Assembly (NCBI RefSeq): GCF_014805625.2
Contig: NW_023998415.1
Location: 9,977,521-10,041,520 of the forward strand
Direction of reading: 5' to 3'
DNA length: 64,000 nucleotides
Origin: Glossina fuscipes
Lineage: Eukaryota; Arthropoda; Insecta; Diptera; Glossinidae
In this document: piece by piece, positions 1 through 17,271 of the stretch
Position numbering within the stretch: position 1 is the stretch's first letter
Layout: the number at the start of each line of letters is the position of its first letter
Translations under genes and position numbers: made by a program
The notes under the pieces: model-generated
What the model was told of the DNA's origin: nothing
Database searches by the model: none
Seen by the model: the letters and a program-made list of their open reading frames with translations, nothing else

Positions 1-133
1 GAAATCTGTTAAAAGAGCTTTGTAACTCACGAAATCTGTTAAAAGAGATTTGTAACTCACGAAATCTGTTAAAAGAGTTTTGTAACTCAAGAAATCTGTT
101 AAAAGAGCTTTGTAACTCACGAAATCTGTTAAA
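1..133. repeat. 30-bp tandem repeat array, cut by the window edge
   Basis: A 30-bp unit beginning gaaatctgttaaaagag and ending tgtaactcac is present four times head to tail, followed by a partial fifth copy. Units differ by one or two bases (for example ctt versus att or ttt after aagag). The array runs off the left edge, so its true length is unknown. There are no unique spacers between units, so it is a minisatellite or satellite fragment and not a CRISPR array. Confidence 0.95.
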
Positions 134-1597
134 GATATTCATTCTTTCTGTAAATTAGCAGAAAATTTAGCTACTGTTTTGTTTAATTTGATAATAAAAA
201 AAAAAAATTATGACAGCCTACTTTTAGGCTAACTTGTAAAATTAAGTAAGTTCAGTTCGCGTATTTTCCAAAACACTAAACAGTTAGTTTCAATTTAGTG
301 GTTTCAATATGATGTTCCCGGCGACAGGCCGAACCTTCAAGGCGTCTTACAAATGTTTTTCAGTAACGAGCAGAGAGATGTAGAGAATGGTGGTAAAAGT
401 AAGTCTGAAAAAAATTAAGAGACTGAAATTGTATGAGAACGCTTTTAAAATACGTTGCAGTAGTTATGCCTCCTTGGGGTTTGGATACATTAACTCGCTT
501 AAACGTTGAGTATCCAAAGTAATTCAAATTGATAAACAATAAAACAGGTCGGCATTCACACGCTGGGGTTTTGGAATTCGTGGTCGATGAAGGAAAATGT
601 TAGTTGCCTTATTGGATGAGGGATGGATATCTTATTGTTGGAAGAGGGTGATATACTTACAATTGAAAGTGTCTCGCTGCCAGTAGCGAAATTCTCCAAA
701 TCTCAGCCACACAGTACATTTTCTGCCTCTTTCCATTTTTGCATAGTAAGACCAGTCGTTAGATTTGCAGCAACTTTCCTCATTTGTGTTTCCTTCTCTC
801 CACTTCATGAATACTTCGTATGGTCTTGAGGTTTCATAATATTGTTAGTACGGTCTCAGATTTTTCCGTTTACTTCTGCGGTGCTTTTATTTTTGTGTCT
901 AGGCCTATAGAACAAGAAAACATGATATTCGATTCAATCCGCATCTTTTGATATGAAAGCGTTTGTACCATATGGGTTTCTTTCGAAGAATGATTGAAGT
1001 GACTCCCATTGTCGCATACATTTTTTAAATTAGATATTTAATCTACAATCTATCCAAACAGATTATAAGTAAAGGTGATAGATGGATGATGGTAGAAGAT
1101 GAGAAAAGTTGTCCCTCAATAGAAATAATATAACTGTACAGACATAATGTATAAATGAATGAAATGAGATTATAAATACTTGGAAAATTCATTGGAATAA
1201 CTTAAGTAATAAGTAGAGAAAATCGATTTCTTAACCAATATCTTCACCATTGGATTCATCCAGAAGAGTTAGTGGCAAGGAATTTGTGTGATGTACGATA
1301 CAACACTGTCAAATAACTCAAATAATCTCGCGAGATGAGAAGTGTTGCCACTAGAAACACAAATCAATTCTTATGCGTAAATGAAATTATTTTTAATTAA
1401 TTAAAGTTTGCGTCTTTTTGGAAATTTTGAAGAGTAAAAGCAAGTAGAAATTAATTTCAGTTTGACACTTCAGTTCATTTATTTAGTATAATTATATCTT
1501 CGGTACGATTTCGATAACTGCTTTATCTGCGGGACTATCTACAAGTATTTAAAACTTGCAGTTACAGTTGCCTGATTGCGTCAAACACACTTCTTAA

Positions 1598-1840
1598 ATG
1601 CTTTCATTTGCTTTAAATTTCTCTCTGAAATCCGTTAGCGGTTTTTTTTCTTTTTTTTTTTTGTTGTTTACAAAACAACTCAACAATTTTTGCATAAATT
1701 ATGATCAAAATACCATCTACAATATGACTACGAACCACACTAATACCATCTACGATATGACTAGTAACCATACTTGCATGAATTATGATCAAAATACAAT
1801 CTACAGTATGACTACTACCACTACTACTGATTTAAATTAA
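1598..1840 (+). other. small ORF with an in-frame 33-bp repeat
   Basis: This 80-codon frame starts with a hydrophobic stretch and then carries an imperfect 11-residue repeat (NTIYNMTTNHT, NTIYDMTSNHT, NTIYSMTTTTT). A block reading NYDQ occurs before the first and third units, so there is also a longer-period repeat. The DNA copies differ mainly by single bases and the frame stays open. No family is recognised. It may be a minisatellite that is open by chance; no splice or promoter evidence supports expression. Confidence 0.25.
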
Positions 1841-2142
1841 TTTGATGTATTTTATCAATCACCAAATATATTTAATCTTTTATTGAATTAATAAAATATT
1901 TGGTAAGAGATTTTTAAACCTCCTTCAGATACCGATTAATTAATAGATAAATAGCGTGAATTTAAGTGAAAACCACTATTTTTAATGCTAAATTTTACGC
2001 CCATAAATATCTATTTCTATTTTTGATTTTATTATTATCTATTACCACAGAGCAGTTGAAGCATATCGAAATATAACCCGCCATGTTCTGTAAGTTTTGC
2101 TCCTCTACTATACAAACTGCTGGCTATGGCGAAAGGCCATAC

Positions 2143-2173
<31 letters not shown>

Positions 2174-4532
2174 TTTATGATATTCATATCCGTTTCCGAA
2201 GGATGGGAGGTATTTTCATTTTGTCAAAACGTTTGCAACACTCAGAGTAAAGCCTCGAAGTTGCATTTAGATTGAAAGTGTCAGTTCCAGTATATGAATC
2301 GATTATTATATTAATAGTGACTTTATCGCGTGCTGTTGTTTTTTACAGATTCGCTCTGCTTTTGTGCACCGTTTCTTGTAAATGTAGATATTGCCTCTTG
2401 CAACTTATAGATAAGTCCCTTACAATTTTTACATTCTGCAGCATGTATATATGTATATGATAAACGCTTTCTGCAACTTTTAAATGCACTAATAATTCAC
2501 ATGCTTTTTAATATATATATATGTATGCACATGTATACAATGATTCATTTATAACCCATTATGTCTCCATGTTTTGGAATAGGCAACAGTCTGGAACTTT
2601 ATAAGTATTACGGAAGACGGCTAATAATAGTCTATGCACTTATATTTTCAGAAGTGCCATGATCTTCAATAGTATTAACTATCTGCTCGTTCAGTGTTCT
2701 CTTGATGACGTCGGTGGGCTTTCATAAGCACTTTCTTGACTTGCTCGCATAAAAGTCTCGTTTGTACATGAGTTGCAGCCATCGAACACGGCCTCTTTGA
2801 TGCCTACTTCTTTAAATTTATCCTAAAGCACTTTCAGCGACTCATACTAGACAATTACTTTCCGCTACCATCGGATGAGGATGCAGTTCATCTTTTGTAA
2901 CCATTTGATCGTTTTACAAATTAAATTTAATTTTTTTTTTTTTCTAATACATCGAAACGTCTATCGGGTTTATTTAACATTCCACATTTCCGTAGGATTT
3001 TGGAGAGAGTTTATCGATTGATGTTTATATGTAATTTCTGTAAACCATGACGATTGGAACCCGCTAAAAATGCCGCCTAAATGGGAGCAGTCTTCTCGAT
3101 CCGAATGAAGGTTAGAGAAGAAAATCTAAGTAACGACCAAATACAGGTTTGCGTATTGCCTTTCATTAATGTGCAATAAGAAGCGAAATACATGAAAAGC
3201 ACGTCTCTGTTTGCGTTTATATTAAAGTTATTACACGACTTTTATGCTTATGCAATTTATACAGATGGGCTTCTATAAATTATCAAACTTCTCGTTTGAC
3301 ATAGCGCAACAGTCTCTATTAAGCAGATATATATTCTAGACTTTCAGCTTTCTGAACCAATTTACCCTTTGCCGGAAGGTCATCTATTGTTGAAGCATTG
3401 TTGAGATAAAAAGAAAAGTCTTCTTAATTGATTGTCATACATGACACGCCCAAAGTAGCTGAGAAACTAAGTTTGTAGGCCTATAATAAATATTGACCTA
3501 AAACTGAAACGCAAATCTAAAAAATAGTTCAAACGTGACGCACCCACAATTAACGAAATAATTCGCTATTTTTTAATAAAGATGATCCCAAAACTTACGC
3601 AAGCTTGCAATTGAATAAAAAAAAAAAGAAGCAATTTTCGTAAAAGTATTATACATACACCATATATAAATCTTCCCTTTTATGCTGAAAATGGAAAAAA
3701 TCAGCCGCGCCCACCCTATATTGTAGAGTTTAAAAATTTAGTTCTCATTCGTTTTTTTTAACAAGGCTTATTCCGTGACCTCTAACTCCGATAAGCTTTG
3801 ACGCGGCATCGATATCAGCGAGCTAGTGGTCATTGTTGCAGCCGGACTAACTAACATTGCAGAACCAATACTAAGAACTTCCCAGAAAATATCCTAGCGA
3901 AAGGAGTCTGACGTAAGCATATGAAACATTTCAAGGTAGCAAGCGAGATAACTTACTGGTTCGATATGAAAGCAACAGTTATTTTCCGAGTTAAGTGCAT
4001 TTTTTTACACAAATTTTCTAGATTGACACAAACGTCCGTCTTTTCCCTTTTCACCCGCTGTCATATTATTTCGAGAAGATAACAGAGAAGATAACTTGAG
4101 TTCTAGGCTGGCATTGGCGAATCAATGCCTTTGACGATCCTTAATATTTTCGCAAAAATGTAACTCTTCATTAGCTATCTTAAGCTCACGGTCGCTTCCC
4201 TAAACTACGCATAAGGATACCGAGTAGCGGAATAGTTGGCGATCCTAGACTGCGGAGCTTTTTCAAAAGTATGTTGTGTATGTATGTCTATGACTTATCT
4301 ATGCGTCTACATCCTTCGCTTTAAGAAAATGTAAAAATCTTGTATGGCTTGGAATAGAAAATAAACTTGAAATTTTCCCTTCACAATACACATTTTTTTT
4401 TTTTTTCAGGACAGAATAACGATGTCTTCAGTCTATTAAAAGTATATGTCAAGCGTATAAAGAATGTTAAAACATGGAGCATAGTTTCGACGACCTTGCG
4501 TCTTACCAAGATATATGTTTGATTTTCGCAAT

Positions 4533-4561
4533 TGTGTGTGTGTGTGTGTGTGTGTGTGTGC
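4533..4561. repeat. (TG)n microsatellite
   Basis: An uninterrupted run of TG dinucleotides about 28 bases long. Confidence 0.9.
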
Positions 4562-5350
4562 CTTCTATTCGATTTCACTTCGATTTTGTAATGAATAAGC
4601 ACTTATGGGCAAAGATAACGAAATTATTTACTCAGCACTCAGGTGGAATCCATTAAAATTGTGAATTTTAATAATTTTGTTGTCCTTTACTTTTTATCAT
4701 TTAAATATTTTCTTTGCTCGTTTATTTAACAATTGAGTTCGTTTTGATATCAAGTTGTGTTCTATTTCATGTATTTTTTTTTTTTTTTTTTTACCCTTTA
4801 AGGTACTAAGACCATCACTAACAAAATATATGTATGTATGTTCTTGTATGTGTGTTATAAACACAGCACATTTAATTGATAATTTATAGAATTTTTTTTT
4901 TTTTTTTGTTTTTATTTTTTACATATAATTTTTTTCTTCTTTTTATTTTAATATATGCCTGCATTTTATTTTTAATTATTATTATATTTTCTTAAATACA
5001 CATTTACACAGCAACTATAGTTATGTATGATTTTTGTTGTCATTATTGTTTATATTAAGACAATTGTTATAACCTAATAATAAAAACTGAAATTTTATCT
5101 AAAAACTATCTCACTACGTTTTTTGTTTTTGTTTACATAACTTTCATTAATTACTTTTTAAAAAAAAAGAAAAAAAAAAAAAAAAAGAAAAAGAAATAAA
5201 ACGAATGTACTTGAATTATATAAAAAAAAAAAAAAACGAAAAAAAAAATTATAATCGTTGTAAAGTTTTCTTGTATCTACAAAATAATTAAATTGTTTAT
5301 AACAATTTGTATCAAAAATCTAAACTTGAAGAAGCGTTTTTTCGTTTCCA

Positions 5351-5381
<31 letters not shown>

Positions 5382-5584
5382 ACGGCCCCTGTATAAAGGT
5401 AAGTGCAATATATTGGAATTCAAAAACAAAAAAGGAAATCTCTTTTAACGTTAACTAATTACTAAATGCAATTTTATTTATTAATTTTTTTTTTTATTCT
5501 TTGTCATTCAATGAAAAAAGCCCTTCGTTTTTTCTATTTTATTTATGTTATATTTTTTTTTAACAATCCTTATATATAGATTTA

Positions 5585-5606
5585 TATATATATATATACA
5601 CATAAG

Positions 5607-5645
<39 letters not shown>
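5585..5645. repeat. (AT)n microsatellite
   Basis: Two adjoining runs of alternating AT with minor interruptions, flanked by poly(T) tracts. The short ORFs read through it are low-complexity artefacts. Confidence 0.9.
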
Positions 5646-5646
<1 letters not shown>

Positions 5647-8600
5647 TTATTTTATAAATTTATATCTTTTTTTTTTTTTAAATTGTTTTTTTTTTTTTTT
5701 TTTTTTTTAATTTTTATTGATTTTAACTGTAATCTTATTATCTAAAAAAAAAAATGGGTTTTAATTGTTATTCGTATACAATTCTATTAAAACAGAGTTA
5801 TTTGAAAAATTGAAAAAAAAATTTCGTATTGACATAATAATTAAATGAAAGTCAAGTCTAGGAACTATTTCTTAAAACTGGCACGCATTAGAAATAAAAA
5901 TGTAAAACAAAAACCTAAATAGTCGATTTATATTTTCTACTGTTACGCCTGCTTATATCAATTGCTTTTTAGCCTAATTTAATTAGCCAACAGACTGTGC
6001 AAAATTCCTTCCTTCGTTACTGTGGTCCCTGTTAATAGCAAATTTGAAATCAATATTTAATCGGTATATGAAGTTATTACTGATTAGTAAGAAAGTTACA
6101 TTCATTGGAATGAGTTTTGGCCACCCATCATCCATAAGGCATTATTTAAAACTTATAGATGGATTTGCACTTTTTCTGTTCGTTGTTTCATTTTAATTAA
6201 TGTTTTGACCCAAATTCAAATATTCATCTGTAAACTTATATTCTCGCCTTGAAATGAATCCTACTTTGACAACACACCTCAACACCTACCATCATTGATT
6301 TCGATTTAGATTATATGCCTTCTCAAATTCCTATAAATCTTTAATTCACATTCAGATAAATGCGTACTATGAACTCGAAATGATTGAAAGTCAATCAGAA
6401 ACACAAATTTCTCATAGGACGAATCTGAATTACAACGTTAACGCAATTCATTAAACGATTAAAACTATTTTCCAATTAAACTGTTAAGTTCAAAAACAAT
6501 GTTGAACCGAAGTTATACTCGTCTTGGAACAAAAATCCTGGCTTTAAATTAATATAATATATAAAAATTGGCCAGAATTTTTGTTAAGTTCTTGACTTGT
6601 TCATCACTCGATCAGCAAGAATCTTTCTTGCTTTACAATTTTTAACCAGAATCTACATTAGGTTATAACTTACAATAATTCCCATCATTTCGAAATTTTG
6701 TCTATGGTCATTGACCAAATACATAGTTAAGCTTCATATCTATATAGCATCGTTTGTACAACCAGCGGTCAATAGACGAGCATACTTAAAGCAGTTCAGG
6801 GATTTATATTGATCAAAAATATCTATTTATATGCGAACATTTCACGGTCTCTTATGTACGTTATTTTTAACGGTTTAAGACGAAATAACAAGTGCCCTAT
6901 TGGTTGTGGATAAAAAAAGTTTTATTAAAAATATTGGCTTTTTCAAGGATTGCTTCAATTCTTCTTTCAATGCTCGATTTTAGTAAATCCGATCTGTCGC
7001 TTTACTCCAAGATTATGTTTGCTGCTACAATTTCAATTCCAAATTTTTCATTTATTTCAATTGCTATCTAATTTAGTAATATTAACATTTTCTTAAAAAA
7101 AAAAAATAAATAAATAAATAAAATAAGTGAAGGCAAGTGAAAGTACTGAAAGTAAACTTCTTTTATAAAAAATGTAATAAATAATAGATACAAGTTAACA
7201 TAATAATCCTTGTAACTACAAATAACTACACAAACACTTTAAAAAACTTCATTGTTGTAAAATCCATAAGATAAGGTTGTTTCCCACTACTGCGAAGCTT
7301 CTTCCCGCTTTTCAATAGACTTTTTCAATATTAATGTGAAGAAAAGAGCTCTACTTAATTTAAATTCATTTAGACTGCATTCCTCTAATATGACGGATCG
7401 CAATTTCAAAAGAATTTCATTTAGTCTCTCCATAAACTTTTTTATATATAGTCATTTACATATATATATATATAATCGTTTCCAAAATACATAAAAGTCA
7501 TATAGGTCGTTGGCACGCAAATCAAATCAGTGAGCCGAAATTCGAAAGCTATCGATATCGACAACTTTATACCGGCCTCTGAACTTGTTTTCATAATATA
7601 TGAAACTATTGTATATAATAAAATATCCCTAAAAGCCTTGAGATTTAAATCGGATTTCAGTGAAAACGCAAAAAATTTTGATATGAAAATTAACAAAAAA
7701 AAGATTTGGAAAAATCAAATTTGTGAGTTGAAAAAAAGAGAATTGAAATAGTCGTTTCGAAAAGCAAAATTTTGTAAATTGAAAATCAATAGCTGTGTTT
7801 TAAATTTCCAACTTGTAACTTCCGACTTACGGTTCGAAATGATTTAAATTATTTTAATCAGCAATTGATAGGGAGAGAGAGAGAGAGAGAAAGAAAGAAA
7901 GAAAAAGAAATTAAAAAAAAACAAAAATAAATAAATAAACAAATAAGTCATGTTTTTGTGCCAATAGACAACGACCGACTGTCACACAATTTGCAATTAC
8001 GATTTTTTTCATATATATAACTCCTGATGTACAAGTTACACTTGTATACAATAATTTTGTTGTCTTTCCAAGGATACGAAAAAGTTAAGATGTTCTTTAA
8101 AAAGGCAAAAAGTTGGCAATTTTCATAATTCATAATTTCAAAATCAAGTAAAAACAGTCAGATTTCAGAGTTCAGATTTCGAAATCACGCAGCTTGAAAC
8201 CATGCAAAAACAACTTACATATATAAAAGACATTTTCTGAAACAGAAAAACTTGAAGGTGTACTTTCTTATATCTCTTCAAAAATGAAAACTAATAAACA
8301 AAATGAATTTTCAATTTTCAACTTACGACGACTTCAATAAACTACAAGTTGAGAAAAAGTCTTTCATATTTCAAAAGTACAACTACTGCAACAATCATTT
8401 GTAGAAGTGGAGGCTTATTTACATAATATAAAAAAAAAAAAAAACAAACAAACAAACGATTCCGTGCGAGAAGTCCGGAAAAAATACATTCTAGCTCAGT
8501 TAAATCAATGGGCTAAAATTTTGTAAGACATAAAAACGCAAAATTCATAAAAGAAGAAAAATTTCTTTTATATAACGCAAAAAAATTTCTTTTTTTTTTT

Positions 8601-9468
8601 TTTTAGTTTTTTCAAAGTTATAAACAAGATTAAAAAACATAGCTTAAGTAAATCTTTTATGAAAAACGTAAAAAATTTATCTATTAAATATATTTTACAA
8701 CAATTTATTTATAATGTAAAACATTTTTCTTTTGTTTTGTTTCACTTTCTTAAAGCCAAGCAAGGGAAAACTGTTCAAGTAACAAATTTAAACAATTTTT
8801 AAACCATAAGAATGAAAATAATGTGCATGAAATTTTTTTTGGAACTAAAACAAAAAACTTTTTTCTTTTCAAGAAACGGAAATTTTTAATAAAAACGTAG
8901 TGTAACTAACTGATGATCTAAATATGTTTGCTTTTTTTACAATATTTCATTTTCATTTATTTATTTATTTTTTTTTAAATTATTTTGACTTGTTTTACTT
9001 ATTATTTAAATGTATTATAAATTAATTAACTCTACATAGTTAAGCAACAGTATTTAACATTCCTTTGTTTTCTTCAACTTTTTCCTCATTTTATTTCTTG
9101 AATTTTTCAAATCGCAACCAATGGACAAAACCGCATAAATATATCATTTTTACATATACATTTCAGTTATTTCCTTACTCTGTCTGATACTGAATGCCAT
9201 CATGCCGTTCTTGACCACTCTATAAGCAAATCCCGTTATAACAAAAAGCAATTGGTTTTAAACATTGTTCGTTTCTCTTCGAACTTCTAAGGTATAATAT
9301 ATGCAGATTTTTCACATATCTCGAAGTACGTCGTTATGTCCCTTAGCTACGGTAATCTATTTATTTAAAAACTTTAAAACTAATAGTTCTGACAAAGTGG
9401 ACTTTTTTTTCTCCTTATATTTAAAAAATGAAGAAATAGTGCAAAGAAAAAAAAAGAAGAAAATTATT

Positions 9469-9500
<32 letters not shown>

Positions 9501-10634
9501 CTGTTTTAAAAACAATTTTTTTAGACATTTATTAAAGACTTTTGGTCTTAACTGTTTATTACATGAACATAAAGCTGCAAAAGAATTACATGAATTTTTA
9601 TTTACTTTTTTTGATAATTTCATCTTTTTTTAATATACATATATATATGTATATATTATATATATTATTATTTTAACAACAAAAAAGAAAACGAAAACTC
9701 GTTGCTTGGAAAGCACCCGAAACCATAGTCAGCCTGACATACTTTTAAACGAAATACAAAAAACTGGCTTCGCTACATCAGTACGTCATCGGTAGTTCTG
9801 GTCAGAAAGCAAATAATGATAACTCAATTTAATAGAACTTACACACTCTCTTCAACTTAAATGTTTTGCTAATTTCAAGAACACATTAAGAGAGGAGTTG
9901 TAGCATAGCAGCTCTTGCGACTCTTGCTAAAGAAGATCTAATCAATAATAATTTTTGCAACGAATTTTACATTTTACCGACAGATGATATAATTAATGCA
10001 CTATGGATTAACGACCAAAAGGAGCAAAAAGTAATTTACTTTAAATCCTTCAAAAAATTCATTCTTGTTTTTAAATTTTTTTTTTTTTTTTTTTTTTTTG
10101 ATTTAAAATTATTTTAATTTATCTGTAATCATTTCCTTGATTTTAAACGTCTTCATAAGCCAACAAAAGTCATTCTGAGTTAACAACGGAATCGACTTTA
10201 GAGGCAGTTAGTTACTTATAAAATATACTACTACGGGCCCACGGCAACAATCAAATGCGAACACCTTAAGCTGCCGCTTTATTTCTTTAAATAGCCAGCT
10301 ATTGTTAAGCGCGGCTTACCACAATTGCATTTCCTAAGAAATCGATGCTTTTTTATGTTGCAATGTTAAAGTTTACTCTGCATGAAAGCATTGCCTTGGT
10401 CAGAAAGGATATACAAATTTTCTATATATATATACAGGAAATGGTTTTCCAATTTCATATTTACTTTCTTTGAAGGCTTTAGATTTTGCTTTTTTTTATC
10501 ACCAAGTTAGGAGATATAAAGGTTGTCATTTCTTACGTGAAAATACGTAAATTATGAAAATTCTTAAAAATAATTAAATTGTTTAAAAAACGCGAGTTTC
10601 TGAAACTTTTTGTCCAAAAGAGAACGAATCCAGT

Positions 10635-10671
10635 TAGGCCATACATATATATATAAATATATATATATATT

Positions 10672-10713
<42 letters not shown>

Positions 10714-10758
10714 TATATATATAATAAAAGCAAGAAAGAAAAAAATACATATATATAT

Positions 10759-10795
<37 letters not shown>
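10635..10795. repeat. (AT)n repeat cluster
   Basis: Several (TA)n blocks are broken by a poly(A) run and a short spacer. They generate overlapping IYIYIY-type frames on the minus strand that are not genes. Confidence 0.9.
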
Positions 10796-10803
<8 letters not shown>

Positions 10804-11472
10804 TAAAATATAACCGATGAATTATATGAATTTTGCCATTTTTCTTATATGCTAAAACTAAAAAAGATGTTAATATTAAATAATTAAAGAGAAAAACTTT
10901 ATTACCTAAAGAAATTGGTTTATATTTCCATTGTAATTTGAGTTTTTTTCGTCGCCTCCCAAAAAATTTCACCACGATCGAAAATGTGAAGGCGTTGATG
11001 TTGTAGTGATGATTAGATTGGCTTTGATTTATAGACTATGGTAGATGTGTGCAAAATGTATGTATATTTGTGTATATATGTATATGTGTGGAAGTATGTG
11101 TATGTTTTCAACGATAGATAGCTGCTTAAACATTAGTAACACAATTTGTTTTTAGGATACTTTAATGGGCTTTTTCTATTTTTCTTTATGGAGCTGCAGT
11201 TCACTTTTGCTCGCATGCTTGCTTGCTTGCTTGCTTGCTTGCTTTATAGCTGACAACATTGATTAACAATAGCGCTTGGAATTATTATCGTTATAGTTCT
11301 TCCACTAATTTATTTTGCGATTGTAACAACAACTAACAACAACAATTGTTGAACAACAATCAATAACAATAGAGTGCTTGAAGATGTGCAGATAGTATGT
11401 GGATAGGGACGATAGCCAGTATTCTATCTACGTAGTTAACAGTAACAGATAGTTGTTTTTGTTTTTTAATAA

Positions 11473-11541
11473 CTAATTGTCATTAGTACTGGATTCCTCA
11501 TTGAGCATATATTCCAAAAGCATTTCATAGTCAGGGACTCA
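11473..11541 (-). other. second in-frame segment after the Aef1 extension (21 codons)
   Basis: The 216-codon Aef1 extension ends in TGA at 11541-11539. The same frame stays open for 21 codons, reading VPDYEMLLEYMLNEESSTND and one more N, and stops at TAG (11475-11473). The peptide is acidic with an amphipathic LLEYML core. Twenty-one open codons can occur by chance, so only the composition argues for coding. It would be translated if both UGA codons were read through. Confidence 0.3.
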
Positions 11542-12189
11542 TCCTTCGTTTGTGCTACTGCGATGTGTACTGGTGTTACTGTTACTGCTGTTGCCGGTTA
11601 CCCCACTACCACTTATGTTATGCGAACTATTGTTATTGTATTCGACAGGTGTGGAATTGGGTGATGTCTCCACTTTTATTACGCCTAAATGTGGTGCTTG
11701 TATTCGTAATTGTTGTTGCAATAAATGATGACCATTAGTACCACCTACACCGGGTGCTGGATGTAAACGACCCACCACCACACCACCCATAGTTACAAAA
11801 TTACCGTCGTGTGTTAACGTACCACCGACCAGTTGAGCGGCATTAAGCGAACTCAACTCAAGTGTTTGAGCAGCTGTTGCTATATTAGAAAATGCTTCAA
11901 GATTGGACGGTGTGGCAGAGCCATTGCCAGTTGTGGCTATAATTGTTGTATTATTGTTTTGTAATTGTTGCTGGTGCTGCGCCAAAGTTGAGGTGATAAT
12001 TTGACGATGATGTTGTTGTTGCTGCTGCTGCTGCTGCTGTTGTTGTTGTTGTTGTTGATGCTGTTGGTGTTGCTGCTGCTGCTGTTGTTGTTGTTGGGTG
12101 ATAAGTTGTTGATGCTGATGATGATGTTGTTGTTGTTGTTGTAAGCCATTGGAAGAGGCCCCTGTAGCAACCACCATCATATCCTCTAG
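11542..12189 (-). CDS. in-frame C-terminal extension of Aef1, reached by UGA read-through
   Basis: Immediately after the Aef1 TGA (12192-12190) the same frame stays open for 216 codons. The stop context is TGA-CTAG, the motif known to promote read-through in animal mRNAs. The extension begins LED-MMVVATGASSNG and has a long Gln/His tract at about 12000-12165. It continues with non-repetitive sequence (LEAFSNIATAAQTLEL, GGVVVGRLHPAPGVGG) and a VIKVETSP motif that fits a SUMO consensus (IKVE), and it ends in a Ser/Asn-rich stretch. The composition matches the rest of Aef1. A spliced bypass is less likely because no good polypyrimidine acceptor lies near the stop. The alternatives are a separate downstream ORF or a relic; conservation across flies would decide. 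Confidence 0.65.
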
Positions 12190-17240
<5,051 letters not shown>

Positions 17241-17246
17241 TTTATT
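17241..17246 (-). terminator. poly(A) signal AATAAA of the RPGR-like gene
   Basis: AATAAA on the minus strand begins about 26 nt after the TAA stop of the RPGR-like gene, and a second AATAAA follows at 17223-17218. They imply a very short 3' UTR. Confidence 0.6.
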
Positions 17247-17271
17247 TTTTCAAAAAGGTAATTTCTTGAAA

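Larger units (their letters stand above)
134..11472. other. AT-rich DNA downstream of Aef1; no recognisable gene
   Basis: No stretch here reads as a recognisable protein on either strand. It contains poly(T)/poly(A) tracts (around 4770, 5350, 5690, 9480 and 10080), (AT)n runs (5585-5645, 10640-10795), a (TG)n run near 4535, a (TTA)n run near 2142-2173, a (GA)n run near 7872 and a (TTGC)n run near 11218. Partial copies of dispersed family F2 lie near 2195-2265 (minus) and 3640-3790 (plus). The part nearest 11.47 kb is probably the 3' UTR of the minus-strand Aef1 gene; I cannot place its end. Confidence 0.6.

Noticed and set aside
1..133. CRISPR array
   Set aside because: Repeat units are contiguous with no spacers, and the organism is a eukaryote.
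613..830. Minus-strand frame containing [20 protein letters not shown] followed by a donor-like GTAAGT
   Set aside because: It is protein-like over about 27 codons but interrupted by a stop, with no recognised family and no partner exon; too weak to list as a gene.
10533..10975. IYIYIY-rich ORFs on the minus strand
   Set aside because: They are translations of (AT)n microsatellites.
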